DNA from: Ideonella sp. A 288
Lineage (GTDB): Bacteria; Pseudomonadota; Gammaproteobacteria; Burkholderiales; Burkholderiaceae_C
Length of the DNA: 64,000 nucleotides
NCBI RefSeq assembly: GCF_002198735.1
Contig: NZ_MWLO01000065.1
Location: 62,001-126,000 of the forward strand
Direction of reading: 5' to 3'
Positions 54,818 through 64,000 of this stretch are shown in pieces. Below the pieces are notes generated by a model. It had not been told where the DNA came from and did no database searches. It was given only the letters and a program-made list of their open reading frames with translations. A program made the position numbers and the translations under genes. Every line of letters starts with the position of its first letter. Position 1 is the first letter of the stretch.

Positions 54818-55912
54818 ATGGCCGCGCGCGCGCCCACGCTCGACGACCTGCGCCGCTTCGCGGTGGCGCGCACCCTGTTCGCGCCGACCACGCTGCCCCG
54901 GGCCATCCAGCGGCTGGGCTTCGTGCAGGCCGACCCGATCCGTGCCCCTGCGCGGGCGCAGGACCTGACGCTGCGGCACCGCGTCAAGGACTACCGGGCA
55001 GGCGACCTCGAGCAGCGCTACCCGCGGCTGGCGGTCGAGGAAGACTTCTTCGTCAACTACGGCTTCCTGCCGCGCGACACGCAGGCACTGATGCACCCGC
55101 GCACCGCGCGCACGGTCTGGCCCAAGGCGCGATGGGCGCAGGCCCACGCGGTGCTGGAGTTCGTGCGGGCGCATGGCGTGGTGCACCCGCGCCAGGTCGA
55201 TGCGCACTTTGCGCACGGCAAGGTGCGCAACTGGTTCGGCGGCTCGACGAACGCCAGCACGCAACTGCTCGACGGCATGCACTTCCGCGGCCTGGTGCGC
55301 ATCGCCGGCCGCGAAGGCGGCGTGCGGCTGTACGCGGCGCGCGACCCGCACGAGCCCGCCGCCGATCCGGCCGCGGCGATGGACGCCCTGGTGGACGTGG
55401 TGGTGGGCAAGTACGCGCCGCTGCCGGCCACCACCTTGGGCCAGCTCGTCGCGCGCCTGGTGATGGGCGCGCCGCAGTGGGGCCCGCTGCGCAAGGCCGC
55501 GCTGCAACGCGCCAAGGCCCGGCTGCCGCGGGCCCGTGTCGACGGCATCGACTGGTACTGGCCCGACGGCGAGAGCCCCGCGTCGCGCCGCCATGCCCGG
55601 CCCGACGAGGTGCGGCTGCTCGCCCCCTTCGACCCCATCGTCTGGGACCGCCTGCGCTTCGAGCGGCTGTGGGGCTGGGCCTACCGCTTCGAGGCCTACA
55701 CGCCGGCGCCCAAGCGCGTGCGCGGCTACTACGCGCTGCCCCTGCTGTGGCGCGACCAGGTCATCGGCTGGGGCAACCTGGCGGTGCAGGGCGGCGCGCT
55801 GCGGGCCGACCTGGGCTACGTGGCGGGCCGGCCGCCGGGCGACGCGAGCTTCCGGCCCGCACTGGACGACGAACTGCAGCGCATGGCGGTGTTCCTCGGC
55901 CTGGCTCCCTGA
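54818..55912 (+). CDS. YcaQ/AlkZ-like winged-helix DNA glycosylase
   Basis: 364 residues. The catalytic QxD motif characteristic of the YcaQ branch is present as Q37-A-D39 in GFVQADPIRAP. The later blocks LLAPFDPIVWDR and RFEAYTPAPKRVRGYYALPLLW match the HTH_42 family. E. coli YcaQ unhooks interstrand crosslinks and alkylated bases. It is about 45 residues shorter than E. coli YcaQ. Repair function is inferred from the family. Confidence 0.83.
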   Translation: MAARAPTLDDLRRFAVARTLFAPTTLPRAIQRLGFVQADPIRAPARAQDLTLRHRVKDYRAGDLEQRYPRLAVEEDFFVNYGFLPRDTQALMHPRTARTVWPKARWAQAHAVLEFVRAHGVVHPRQVDAHFAHGKVRNWFGGSTNASTQLLDGMHFRGLVRIAGREGGVRLYAARDPHEPAADPAAAMDALVDVVVGKYAPLPATTLGQLVARLVMGAPQWGPLRKAALQRAKARLPRARVDGIDWYWPDGESPASRRHARPDEVRLLAPFDPIVWDRLRFERLWGWAYRFEAYTPAPKRVRGYYALPLLWRDQVIGWGNLAVQGGALRADLGYVAGRPPGDASFRPALDDELQRMAVFLGLAP

Positions 55913-55940
55913 GCACGGCGGCGCGACGCCGCGCAGCGCG

Positions 55941-57122
55941 TCAACCCGGCCCGAAGGCCCGCTGGCGCGTCGCCAGCACGGCCCCCAGGGCCAGCACCGC
56001 GGCGCTGCAGCCCAGCCCGCGCAGCAGGCCGCCAGGCCCGTCAGCCACCCAGCCGACGACCACCGGCCCGACGATCTGGCCGGCCGCGAAGACGATGGTG
56101 AAGGCCGAGATGCCCGATGGCCAGGACGCCGCCGGCAGGTTGTGCCGCACCAGCGCGGTGGTCGATGCCACCACCGACAGGAACACGCTGCCGAACAGCA
56201 GCCCCGAGGCGAACACCGCCACCGGGTGCGGGCTCCACACCGGCAGCGCGGTGGCCAGGGCCAGCAGGCCGTTGAGCACGGCCATCGGCAGGCCGCCGCG
56301 CTGGCGCTGCAGCAGCCCGGCCCACAGCCACGACGAGGCCACCACGCCGGCGCCCAGCAGCACGTAGAACGCCGTGATCACGCCGCTGGCCATGCCCTGC
56401 TCGCGCAGCAGCGTGACGATGAAGGTCATGTAGCCGATGTACCCCAGCCCGAACATCAGGTAGCCGGCCAGGCCGAAGGCCATCGGCGCCAGGCGCACCG
56501 GCCTGCGCGCCGCCGATTCCGTGGGCGGGGCCTCCAGGGGCCGCGTCGTGGCCGCGGTGGCCGCCGTCGCCAAGGCGGCCAGACCGCCGAGCGCCACCCA
56601 GGCCACCGACCAACCCAGGCCGCCGGGCACCACCAGCCCGGGCACCACCAGCGCCGACCCGACGATGCCCAGGCCGGTGCCGCCGTAGTACAGGCCCAGC
56701 ACCAGGCCGGAGCGCCCGGCACCCGCCGGGCCGGTGGCCAGGCGCGCGGCCAGCACGCCGCCGCCGACGAAGCTGGCAGCGCTGCACAGCCCGGCCGCCA
56801 GGCGCAGGGCGAACAGCGCCGCGTCGTGGCGCACCAGGCCGTGCCCGGCCAGCACGATCGCCGCACCCAGGCCGCCGGCCAGCATCAGCCGCCGCGCATC
56901 GAATCGCGCCATCGCCACCGGCATGGCCAGCGCACCGAGCAGGTAGCCGGCGGCGTTGACGGTGTTCATGGCGCCGGCGGTGACGTAGCTCCAGCCCAGG
57001 TCGGCGCGCATCGGCGGCAGCAGCAGCGCATACGAGAAACGCGCCAGGCCCAGCGACACCGCGGCGGCCAGCGCCAGGCCCAGCGCGCAGCGCAGCAGCG
57101 CCGCGTCGCGTGCGTCAGTCAT
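55941..57122 (-). CDS. YbfB/YjiJ-family MFS transporter
   Basis: 393 residues with twelve predicted membrane helices. The first helix and loop (LGLARFSYALLLPPMRADLGWSYVTAGAMNTVNAAGYLLGAL) are typical of the YbfB/YjiJ group of major-facilitator proteins. The substrate is unknown. It overlaps the end of the upstream HAD gene by ATGA. Convergent with the YcaQ-like gene, 28 bp apart. Confidence 0.85.
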   Translation of the reverse strand: MTDARDAALLRCALGLALAAAVSLGLARFSYALLLPPMRADLGWSYVTAGAMNTVNAAGYLLGALAMPVAMARFDARRLMLAGGLGAAIVLAGHGLVRHDAALFALRLAAGLCSAASFVGGGVLAARLATGPAGAGRSGLVLGLYYGGTGLGIVGSALVVPGLVVPGGLGWSVAWVALGGLAALATAATAATTRPLEAPPTESAARRPVRLAPMAFGLAGYLMFGLGYIGYMTFIVTLLREQGMASGVITAFYVLLGAGVVASSWLWAGLLQRQRGGLPMAVLNGLLALATALPVWSPHPVAVFASGLLFGSVFLSVVASTTALVRHNLPAASWPSGISAFTIVFAAGQIVGPVVVGWVADGPGGLLRGLGCSAAVLALGAVLATRQRAFGPG

Positions 57123-57943
57123 CGGGCGCCGGTGGGTCGGGCGGCCAGCAGCGCATCGGCCGCGTCGGCAAAGCCCTGGCCGCGCTCGCCCGCGGTGACG
57201 TAGGCCGGCAGCACCGACAGCCGCGGCACGAAGCGGGCGATGTTGGCCACGCCCACCGACAGCGGCACATGCTCGAACATCAGCTGGTCGTTGGTCGAAT
57301 CGCCCACGTAAAGCCACTCGGCCGGGTCGAAGGGCACGCCCACCGCCTGCTCGACCGCCCAGCGCGCCGCCGACCACTTGCTGTGCTCGCCGATCCAGCC
57401 ATTGACGTGGATGGAGCTGACGGTGGCGGTGAGGCCGTGCCGGCGCATCACCTCGACGACCTGGGCGATGCGGGCCTCGTCGAGCGCAGCGAACTCGCTG
57501 TGGTCGACCGCGATGTCGGTGAGCCGCCCGACGCTGTCGCGGGCCAGCGTGGCGCCCGGCACCTCGGCCAGCACGGCCGCGGCACAGGCCTGCAGGCGCC
57601 GCGCCCGCTCGGCGCGGGTGGCGGCGTCGGCGGTGAAGTCGTGGCGCAGCGCGGCATCCACCCGGCGCAGCATCACCGCGCCGTTCTCGGCCACGATGGC
57701 CGCCACCGGCCACTGCATCGCGAAGGGCTCGCTCCACCCCGCCGGCCGGCCGGTGATGGCCACCACGGGCACGCCGGCTGCCGCCAGGCGCTGCAGCGCT
57801 CGCAGGGCCACGGGCTCGATGGCACCGTCGCGCGTGAGCGTGTCGTCGATGTCGGTGAGCACACCGCGCAGCGCGACCAGGCGGTCGACCGGCACCTCGC
57901 TCCAGGGGCGCAGGCGGTCGGCCGATGCTCGTGCGCAGTGCAT
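57119..57943 (-). CDS. HAD-superfamily (Cof/MPGP-like) hydrolase
   Basis: 274 residues from ATG 57943. HAD motifs: LTDIDDTLTRDG (nucleophile), VVAITGRPAGW, a Lys in the cap-end region, and YVGDSTNDQLMF. The cap type resembles sucrose-phosphate or mannosyl-3-phosphoglycerate phosphatases, so a sugar-phosphate substrate is likely. It is coupled to the MFS gene by an ATGA overlap. A start 19 codons upstream is possible but lacks family similarity. Confidence 0.8.
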   Translation of the reverse strand: MHCARASADRLRPWSEVPVDRLVALRGVLTDIDDTLTRDGAIEPVALRALQRLAAAGVPVVAITGRPAGWSEPFAMQWPVAAIVAENGAVMLRRVDAALRHDFTADAATRAERARRLQACAAAVLAEVPGATLARDSVGRLTDIAVDHSEFAALDEARIAQVVEVMRRHGLTATVSSIHVNGWIGEHSKWSAARWAVEQAVGVPFDPAEWLYVGDSTNDQLMFEHVPLSVGVANIARFVPRLSVLPAYVTAGERGQGFADAADALLAARPTGAR

Positions 57944-58047
57944 GCGAGCAGTCTCCCACAGCCCACCGCGATTGATGCCGATCAACGCTTGCGGTGCCAC
58001 CGCGGCAGGAAGATCATGGGGTCATACGCCTGTCACACGAGGAGCCC

Positions 58048-59286
58048 ATGGCCAAGGAATCCCCTGCCCCGACCCCCCCTGCCAAGCCACGGGCACGCGC
58101 AGCCGCGAAGCAGCCGGTGGCCAAGCTGCCGGAGGCCAGCGCGCCGCCCGCCAAGGCAGCGACGCCACGCCGCCCGGCCAGGGCCCCCAGGCCGGTCGAG
58201 GCCGGCGACACGCCCGCGTCGCTGACCCGCCGTGACCTCGAGAACGACCGTGTCTCGCGGGCCATGACGCGCGCGCAGACGCGCCAGTCGATGGCCCTGG
58301 CCGACCTTCTGGCCGGCCACGCCAAGGGCGACCCGTCGGGCTCGGTGATCACCGAGTTGCAGACCCTGATGGACGGCGCCTCGCCCGACGACCGCAAGGC
58401 CCTGCGCCGCCTGCTCACCGAGACCGACCAGAACGCCACGCCGACCAAGGACGCCGACATCGAACTCGCCCCCGGTTGGCGCGAGGGCGGCTACCCGTAT
58501 CGCAACCTGCTGTCGCGCCGCTCTTACGAGAAGCAGAAGTACCGCCTGCAGGTCGAACTGCTCAAGCTGCAGGCCTGGGTGAAGGACACCGGCGCACGCG
58601 TGGTGGTCATCTTCGAGGGCCGCGACGCCGCCGGCAAGGGCGGCACCATCAAGCGCTTCATGGAACACCTCAACCCCCGCGGTGCGCGCGTGGTGGCCCT
58701 CGAGAAGCCCAGTGAGGTCGAGCAGGGCCAGTGGTACTTCCAGCGCTACGTGCAGCACCTGCCCACCCGCGGCGAGATCGTGATGTTCGACCGCAGTTGG
58801 TACAACCGCTCGGGCGTGGAGCGCGTGATGGGCTTCTGCAGCCACGCCGAGTACGACGAGTTCCTGCGCCAGGCGCCGGAGTTCGAGCGCCAGTTGGTGC
58901 GCTCGGGCGTGCACCTGTTCAAGTTCTGGTTCTCGGTCAGCCGCGCCGAGCAGCGCCGCCGCTTCAAGGAGCGCAAGATGCATCCGCTGAAGCAGTGGAA
59001 GCTCAGCCCGATCGACATGGCCTCGCTCGACAAGTGGGACGACTACACCCGCGCCAAGGAGGCGATGTTCCTGCACTGCGACACGTCCGATGCACCGTGG
59101 ACGGTGATCAAGAGCGACTGCAAGAAGCGCGCGCGTCTCAATGCGATGCGCTACGTGCTGCACCGCCTGCCCTATGCGAAGAAAGACCTCGACACGCTGG
59201 GCGCCGTCGACCCGCTGATCGTCGGCCGCCCGTCGCTGGTGCCCAGCCGGGGCGACGACCAGCTGGCCTCGGCCGGCGTCGGCTGA
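58048..59286 (+). CDS. ppk2: Polyphosphate kinase 2
   Basis: 412 residues from ATG 58048, with a GAGGAG ribosome site. The PPK2 core starts near residue 140. It has Walker A FEGRDAAGKGG (189-199), the lid region and Walker B MFDRSWYNRSG; QGQWYFQRYVQHLPTRGE between them is diagnostic. It phosphorylates nucleoside diphosphates with polyphosphate, or the reverse. A Lys/Pro/Ala-rich N-terminal extension of about 55 residues plus a helical segment precede the core and look disordered. Confidence 0.93.
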   Translation: MAKESPAPTPPAKPRARAAAKQPVAKLPEASAPPAKAATPRRPARAPRPVEAGDTPASLTRRDLENDRVSRAMTRAQTRQSMALADLLAGHAKGDPSGSVITELQTLMDGASPDDRKALRRLLTETDQNATPTKDADIELAPGWREGGYPYRNLLSRRSYEKQKYRLQVELLKLQAWVKDTGARVVVIFEGRDAAGKGGTIKRFMEHLNPRGARVVALEKPSEVEQGQWYFQRYVQHLPTRGEIVMFDRSWYNRSGVERVMGFCSHAEYDEFLRQAPEFERQLVRSGVHLFKFWFSVSRAEQRRRFKERKMHPLKQWKLSPIDMASLDKWDDYTRAKEAMFLHCDTSDAPWTVIKSDCKKRARLNAMRYVLHRLPYAKKDLDTLGAVDPLIVGRPSLVPSRGDDQLASAGVG

Positions 59287-59371
59287 TCGACGGAACACCC
59301 GTGACATCGGCCCGCTTCTCGGCCGATGCACGGGCAGCGCCGACGCGCCGTCGCTGCTAACATCTGCGCCT

Positions 59372-59440
59372 GGTTTCGAGGAGCGTTGCAAGGCCGCCAG
59401 GCCCCAGGCTCGAAACCGCTTCATTGCAACCGCGCTCACC
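59372..59440 (+). ncRNA. SAH riboswitch upstream of ahcY-metF
   Basis: The conserved core GAGGAGCGTTGCAA is at 59378-59391. Stem P1 is GGTTTCGAG (59372-59380) with CTCGAAACC (59409-59417). Inside it GGCC/GGCC forms the short P2 hairpin. TTGCAACCGCGCTC downstream pairs back with GAGCG-TTGCAA as the pseudoknot. This is the S-adenosylhomocysteine riboswitch of beta- and gamma-proteobacteria. It turns the operon on when SAH accumulates. The ribosome site ACGGAG is about 60 bases further on. Confidence 0.88.
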
Positions 59441-59516
59441 CGCATGTCGGTCGTGGGTGGGCTGTGTCCAGATCGCGACCTGTGCGGGTTCCATTGCCCT
59501 ACGGAGCCTCTCGATC

Positions 59517-60965
<1,449 letters not shown>

Positions 60966-60966
60966 G

Positions 60967-61806
60967 ATGGGCGCGGACAGCCGACCCAAGCTCAGCATCG
61001 AGTTCTTTCCGCCCAACACCCCGGTCGGGAGCGAGAAGCTCAAGGCCGTGGTGCATGAACTCTCGGTGCTCCAGCCCGAGTTCTTCAGCGTCACCTATGG
61101 CGCTGGCGGGTCGACGCGCGACAAAACGCTGGCCACCGTGCGCGACATCGCGGCGGCCGGCTTCGAGGCCGCGCCGCACCTGTCGTGCGTGGGCTCCACT
61201 CGAGAGGGCATCGCCGAGATCCTGGCCGGCTACCGGGCCCAGGGCATCCACCGCCTGGTGGCGCTGCGGGGCGACCTGCCCAGCGGCACCGCGGTGGCCG
61301 GCGAGTTCCGCTACGCGGCCGAACTGGTGGCGTTCATCCGCGAAACCCAGGGGCGCGACTGGCACATCGAGGTGGCTGCGTACCCTGAGTACCATCCGGA
61401 ACAGCGTTATGCCAGGCGCGACCTGCAGCACTTCGCCGACAAGATGAAGGCGGGGGCCGATTCGGCCATCACGCAGTTCTTCTTCAACCCGGACGCGTAC
61501 TTCCACTTCGCCGAACAAGCCCGGGCGCTGGGTGTCGCCGCGCCGATCGTGCCGGGCATCATGCCCTTCCACAACTACGCCCGGGTGGCGCAGTTCGCGG
61601 CGCGCGACGGCATCGAGATCCCGCGCTGGGTGGCCTTGAAGATGGAAGGCTACATGGACGACGCCGCCTCGATCCGCGCCTTCGGCCTGGACGTGATCAC
61701 CGCGCTGTGCGAGCGCCTGCTGGCCGGCGGCGCGCCGGGGCTGCACTTCTACGCGCTGAACCAGTCGGCGCTGACGCTCGAGATCGGCCGGAGGCTGGGC
61801 TACTGA
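60967..61806 (+). CDS. metF: 5,10-methylenetetrahydrofolate reductase
   Basis: This 279-residue flavoenzyme reduces methylene-THF to methyl-THF for methionine synthesis. IEFFPPNTPVG at the N-terminus, YGAGGSTRD and the PGIMPFHNY segment are diagnostic. One base separates it from ahcY, so the riboswitch controls both. This couples SAH removal to remethylation of the homocysteine released. A strong terminator follows 31 bp after the stop. Confidence 0.96.
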   Translation: MGADSRPKLSIEFFPPNTPVGSEKLKAVVHELSVLQPEFFSVTYGAGGSTRDKTLATVRDIAAAGFEAAPHLSCVGSTREGIAEILAGYRAQGIHRLVALRGDLPSGTAVAGEFRYAAELVAFIRETQGRDWHIEVAAYPEYHPEQRYARRDLQHFADKMKAGADSAITQFFFNPDAYFHFAEQARALGVAAPIVPGIMPFHNYARVAQFAARDGIEIPRWVALKMEGYMDDAASIRAFGLDVITALCERLLAGGAPGLHFYALNQSALTLEIGRRLGY

Positions 61807-61836
61807 ACGCGCGGCCGCCCGCGCCATCGCAAGCTG

Positions 61837-61874
61837 CGGCGCCCCGGTCAGCGATGGCCGGGGCGCCGTTTTTT
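61837..61874 (+). terminator. Rho-independent terminator of ahcY-metF
   Basis: CGGCGCCCCGG (61837-61847) and CCGGGGCGCCG (61858-61868) form a perfect 11-bp GC stem with a 10-base loop, directly followed by six T (61869-61874). Confidence 0.95.
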
Positions 61875-62025
61875 CATGCGCACGCGCACGGCCCAACCGG
61901 GTGATCCGCCGGATGTCGACGGCGCCGTGGTCGCATTACAGTGCAGCGCATGGCCGACCCGATCCCACCGCGGAGCAGTGCCCTCCAAGAGGGCGTGAAC
62001 CAACCGCAGATGCCGCGCCGGCACC

Positions 62026-63297
62026 ATGGCTGAAGCGCTGCGCTCGCTGCTGCTCGACTGCCGCCGGCTGCTGTCCGAGCGCGGCGAGGCCAATGGCCCG
62101 ACGATCGCCGCGGGCATCGTCGCCCGGCTCGACCAGCTGCCCGATGAACTCCGTTGGCGCTTCTTCGACAGCCTGGCCCGCGACTTCAGCCCCGACCCCA
62201 AGAAGGTGCTCGCCGCCGCCCTCGCCTATTCGCAGGCGCCCACCGACGCCGAGCACCTGATCCGCCTGACGCAGGTGGCCGAGCCGCCGCGGCAGGAGCT
62301 GTTCCGGCGCCTGAACCGCGCCCCCGGCGGCACCGCGGCCATCGTGCGCCTGCGCCTGCGCCTGCTCGAACGGCTGGGTCGCCACGCCTCGCTGGCCGGT
62401 GTCGAGCACGACCTGCTGCACCTGCTGTCCAGCTGGTTCAATCCCGGCTTCCTGCAGATGCGCAAGGTGGACTGGAACTCGCCGGCGCAACTGCTCGAGC
62501 AGATCATCCGGCACGAGGCGGTGCACGAGGTGGACGGCTGGGACGACCTGCGGCGCCGGCTGCAGCCCGACCGCCGCTGCTTCGCCTTCTTTCACCCGCA
62601 GTTGCCCGACGAGCCACTGATCTTCGTCGAGGTGGCGCTGGTGCCCGAGATGGCTGGCGCCATCGCACCGCTGATCGACAAGAAGTCGCAACCGCTGCCG
62701 CCCGAGCAGTTCAAGGTGGCGGTGTTCTATTCGATCAGCAATTGCCAGCCCGGGCTGCGCGGCGTGTCGCTCGGCAACTTCCTGATCAAGCGCGTGGCCG
62801 AGCAGCTCAAGCGCGAGCTGCCGCAGCTCAAGACCTTCTGCACGCTGTCGCCGATCCCCGGGTTCATGGCCTGGCTGCACAAGGCGCGCGACGGCAGCGG
62901 CATCGCCGGGCTGACCCCGGCCGCCAACGAGCGCACCGCGCAGGCCCTGGGCCAGTTGCGCGCGGCGGCGGGCGACGAGCTCGGCGCCCTCGGCAGCGCA
63001 ACCGCGATGGCCGCATTGCCGGCCGCCGCGCACCATGCGCTGTGGCGCCTGGCCGCGCTGTACCTGGTGCACCAGTCGCCCACGCCCAGGGGCGACCCGG
63101 TGGCCCGCTTCCACCTCGACAACGGCGCGCGGCTCGAGCGGCTCAACGCCCAGGCCAACCTGTCGGCCAAGGGGCTGAAGCAGTCGGCCGGCCTGATGGT
63201 CAACTACCTTTACGACCTGGGCCGTGTCGAGACCTGCCACGACCGTTTCGTGAAGGGTCGGGTGGTACATTCCCGCGCGATTTCCTCGCTGCTGTAG
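62026..63297 (+). CDS. Malonyl-CoA decarboxylase
   Basis: 423 residues. Recognised by the family blocks LLSSWFNPGFLQMRKVDWNSPA, IIRHEAVHEVDGWDDLRRRL, RRCFAFFHP and CTLSPIPGFMAWL; the conserved catalytic Ser/His lie in the last part of these. It converts malonyl-CoA to acetyl-CoA. The following TctC-type receptor gene suggests uptake of a dicarboxylate such as malonate, but that is inference. The ATG at 62026 has no strong ribosome site. Confidence 0.92.
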   Translation: MAEALRSLLLDCRRLLSERGEANGPTIAAGIVARLDQLPDELRWRFFDSLARDFSPDPKKVLAAALAYSQAPTDAEHLIRLTQVAEPPRQELFRRLNRAPGGTAAIVRLRLRLLERLGRHASLAGVEHDLLHLLSSWFNPGFLQMRKVDWNSPAQLLEQIIRHEAVHEVDGWDDLRRRLQPDRRCFAFFHPQLPDEPLIFVEVALVPEMAGAIAPLIDKKSQPLPPEQFKVAVFYSISNCQPGLRGVSLGNFLIKRVAEQLKRELPQLKTFCTLSPIPGFMAWLHKARDGSGIAGLTPAANERTAQALGQLRAAAGDELGALGSATAMAALPAAAHHALWRLAALYLVHQSPTPRGDPVARFHLDNGARLERLNAQANLSAKGLKQSAGLMVNYLYDLGRVETCHDRFVKGRVVHSRAISSLL

Positions 63298-63321
63298 ACC
63301 TATAACCTTCGGAGACACACC

Positions 63322-64000
63322 ATGATCGCCACGACGCGCTTCGCGCGGGCCCGCCGCACGCTGCTGGGGCTGGCTGCCCTGGCCCTCGCACCCTGGGCCA
63401 TGGCCCAGGGCTGGCCCGCCAAGCCGGTGACGATCGTGGTGCCCTTCCCGCCCGGCGGCGGCACCGACGCCTTCGCGCGGCCGCTGTTTGCCACGATGAC
63501 CCGGCAGATGGGCCGACAGTTCGTCATCGACAACAAGGGCGGCGCCGGCGGCACGCTCGGCGCCGGCATCGCCGCCCGCGCCGCACCCGACGGCTACACC
63601 TTCTTCATGGGCGCCGTGCACCACGCCATTGCGCCGTCGATGTACCCGAAGCTCGATTACCAGATCGAATCCGACTTCGTGCCGGTCGGTCTGATCTCCA
63701 GCGTGCCGCAGGTCATCGTCGTCAACCCGCAGCGCGTGCCGGTGACGGACCTGAAGGGATTCCTCGAGTACGTGCGCAAGAACCCCGGCAAGCTCAACTA
63801 TGGCTCGGCCGGCAACGGCACCTCGCACCACCTGGCCGGCGAACTGTTCAAGCTTCAGACCAAGACCTTCATCACCCACATCCCCTACCGCGGTGCCGGC
63901 CCGGCACTGCAAGACCTGGTCGCCGGGCAGGTGGACATGATGTTCGATGGCCTGGGCTCGTCGGCCGCGCACATCAAGGGCGGGCGCATCAAGGCACTGG
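63322..64000 (+). CDS. TctC/Bug-family periplasmic solute receptor (partial)
   Basis: The first 226 codons are in the window and the gene runs off the end. A Sec signal peptide (about 1-28, cleavage after AMA) is followed by WPAKPVTIVVPFPPGGGTD, DNKGGAGGTLGA and GSAGNGTSHHLAGELF, hallmarks of the tripartite tricarboxylate transporter receptors abundant in Burkholderiales. It would bind a carboxylate in the periplasm. It lies 24 bp after malonyl-CoA decarboxylase with CGGAG as ribosome site, so co-expression is likely. Confidence 0.93.
   Translation, partial: MIATTRFARARRTLLGLAALALAPWAMAQGWPAKPVTIVVPFPPGGGTDAFARPLFATMTRQMGRQFVIDNKGGAGGTLGAGIAARAAPDGYTFFMGAVHHAIAPSMYPKLDYQIESDFVPVGLISSVPQVIVVNPQRVPVTDLKGFLEYVRKNPGKLNYGSAGNGTSHHLAGELFKLQTKTFITHIPYRGAGPALQDLVAGQVDMMFDGLGSSAAHIKGGRIKAL

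Overview
The window is a GC-rich beta-proteobacterial chromosome segment. It most resembles Burkholderiales of the Leptothrix/Rubrivivax/Ideonella type, judging by high GC, the metK-lpxL-dapF-DUF484-xerC neighbourhood, a SAH riboswitch before ahcY-metF, and a TctC/Bug receptor. It falls into two parts with different histories.

Part 1 (1 to 25468) is the glmS-proximal portion of a Tn7-like transposon. It carries a TnsD-like target selector, an XRE regulator and a second, shorter TniQ, all reading leftward out of the window. Its right end carries three 20-21 bp repeats (25402-25462) and stops at a terminal ACA (25468). That is 24 bp from the glmS stop codon, the classical attTn7 distance. tnsA, tnsB, tnsC and the left end are not in the window. 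The cargo is anti-phage defence. (a) 3713-9297: a leftward operon of a tandem-domain class III nucleotide cyclase (PycC-like), an E2-E1 fusion (Cap2-like), a JAMM protease (Cap3-like) and a small membrane effector (PycTM-like), with a divergent WYL regulator (CapW/BrxR-like). This looks like a Pycsar system equipped with the ubiquitin-like machinery of type II CBASS, and it is the most unusual content here. (b) 9358-17692: a type I restriction operon hsdM-hsdS-hsdR with a fused GmrSD-type nuclease between hsdS and hsdR. (c) 17836-25318: a 2054-residue P-loop ATPase overlapping a 442-residue protein with a C-terminal HEPN-like RNAIAH motif, which I cannot match to a named system.

Part 2 (25493 to 64000) is ordinary chromosome. 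glmS (leftward) is divergent from an Lrp/AsnC regulator. From 45488 down to 28039 runs a leftward exopolysaccharide operon: a priming sugar transferase, chain-length proteins EpsF and EpsG, seven glycosyltransferases including one frameshifted gene, a Wzy-like polymerase, a Wzx-like flippase, two acyltransferases, a Tat-exported GH16 glycanase and a HAD/membrane fusion. Many junctions are 4-base ATGA/GTGA overlaps. No Wza exporter gene is present. Next come rlmI, xerC, DUF484, dapF and two LpxL-type acyltransferases (leftward), then metK (rightward) with a structured leader and a tandem duplication of its 3' end. After these lie an MBL hydrolase, an M50 protease, a YcaQ/AlkZ glycosylase, an MFS transporter, a HAD phosphatase and PPK2. 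The methyl-cycle operon ahcY-metF has a SAH riboswitch in front and a strong terminator behind. The window ends with malonyl-CoA decarboxylase and the start of a TctC receptor gene.

No tRNA, rRNA or CRISPR array was seen.
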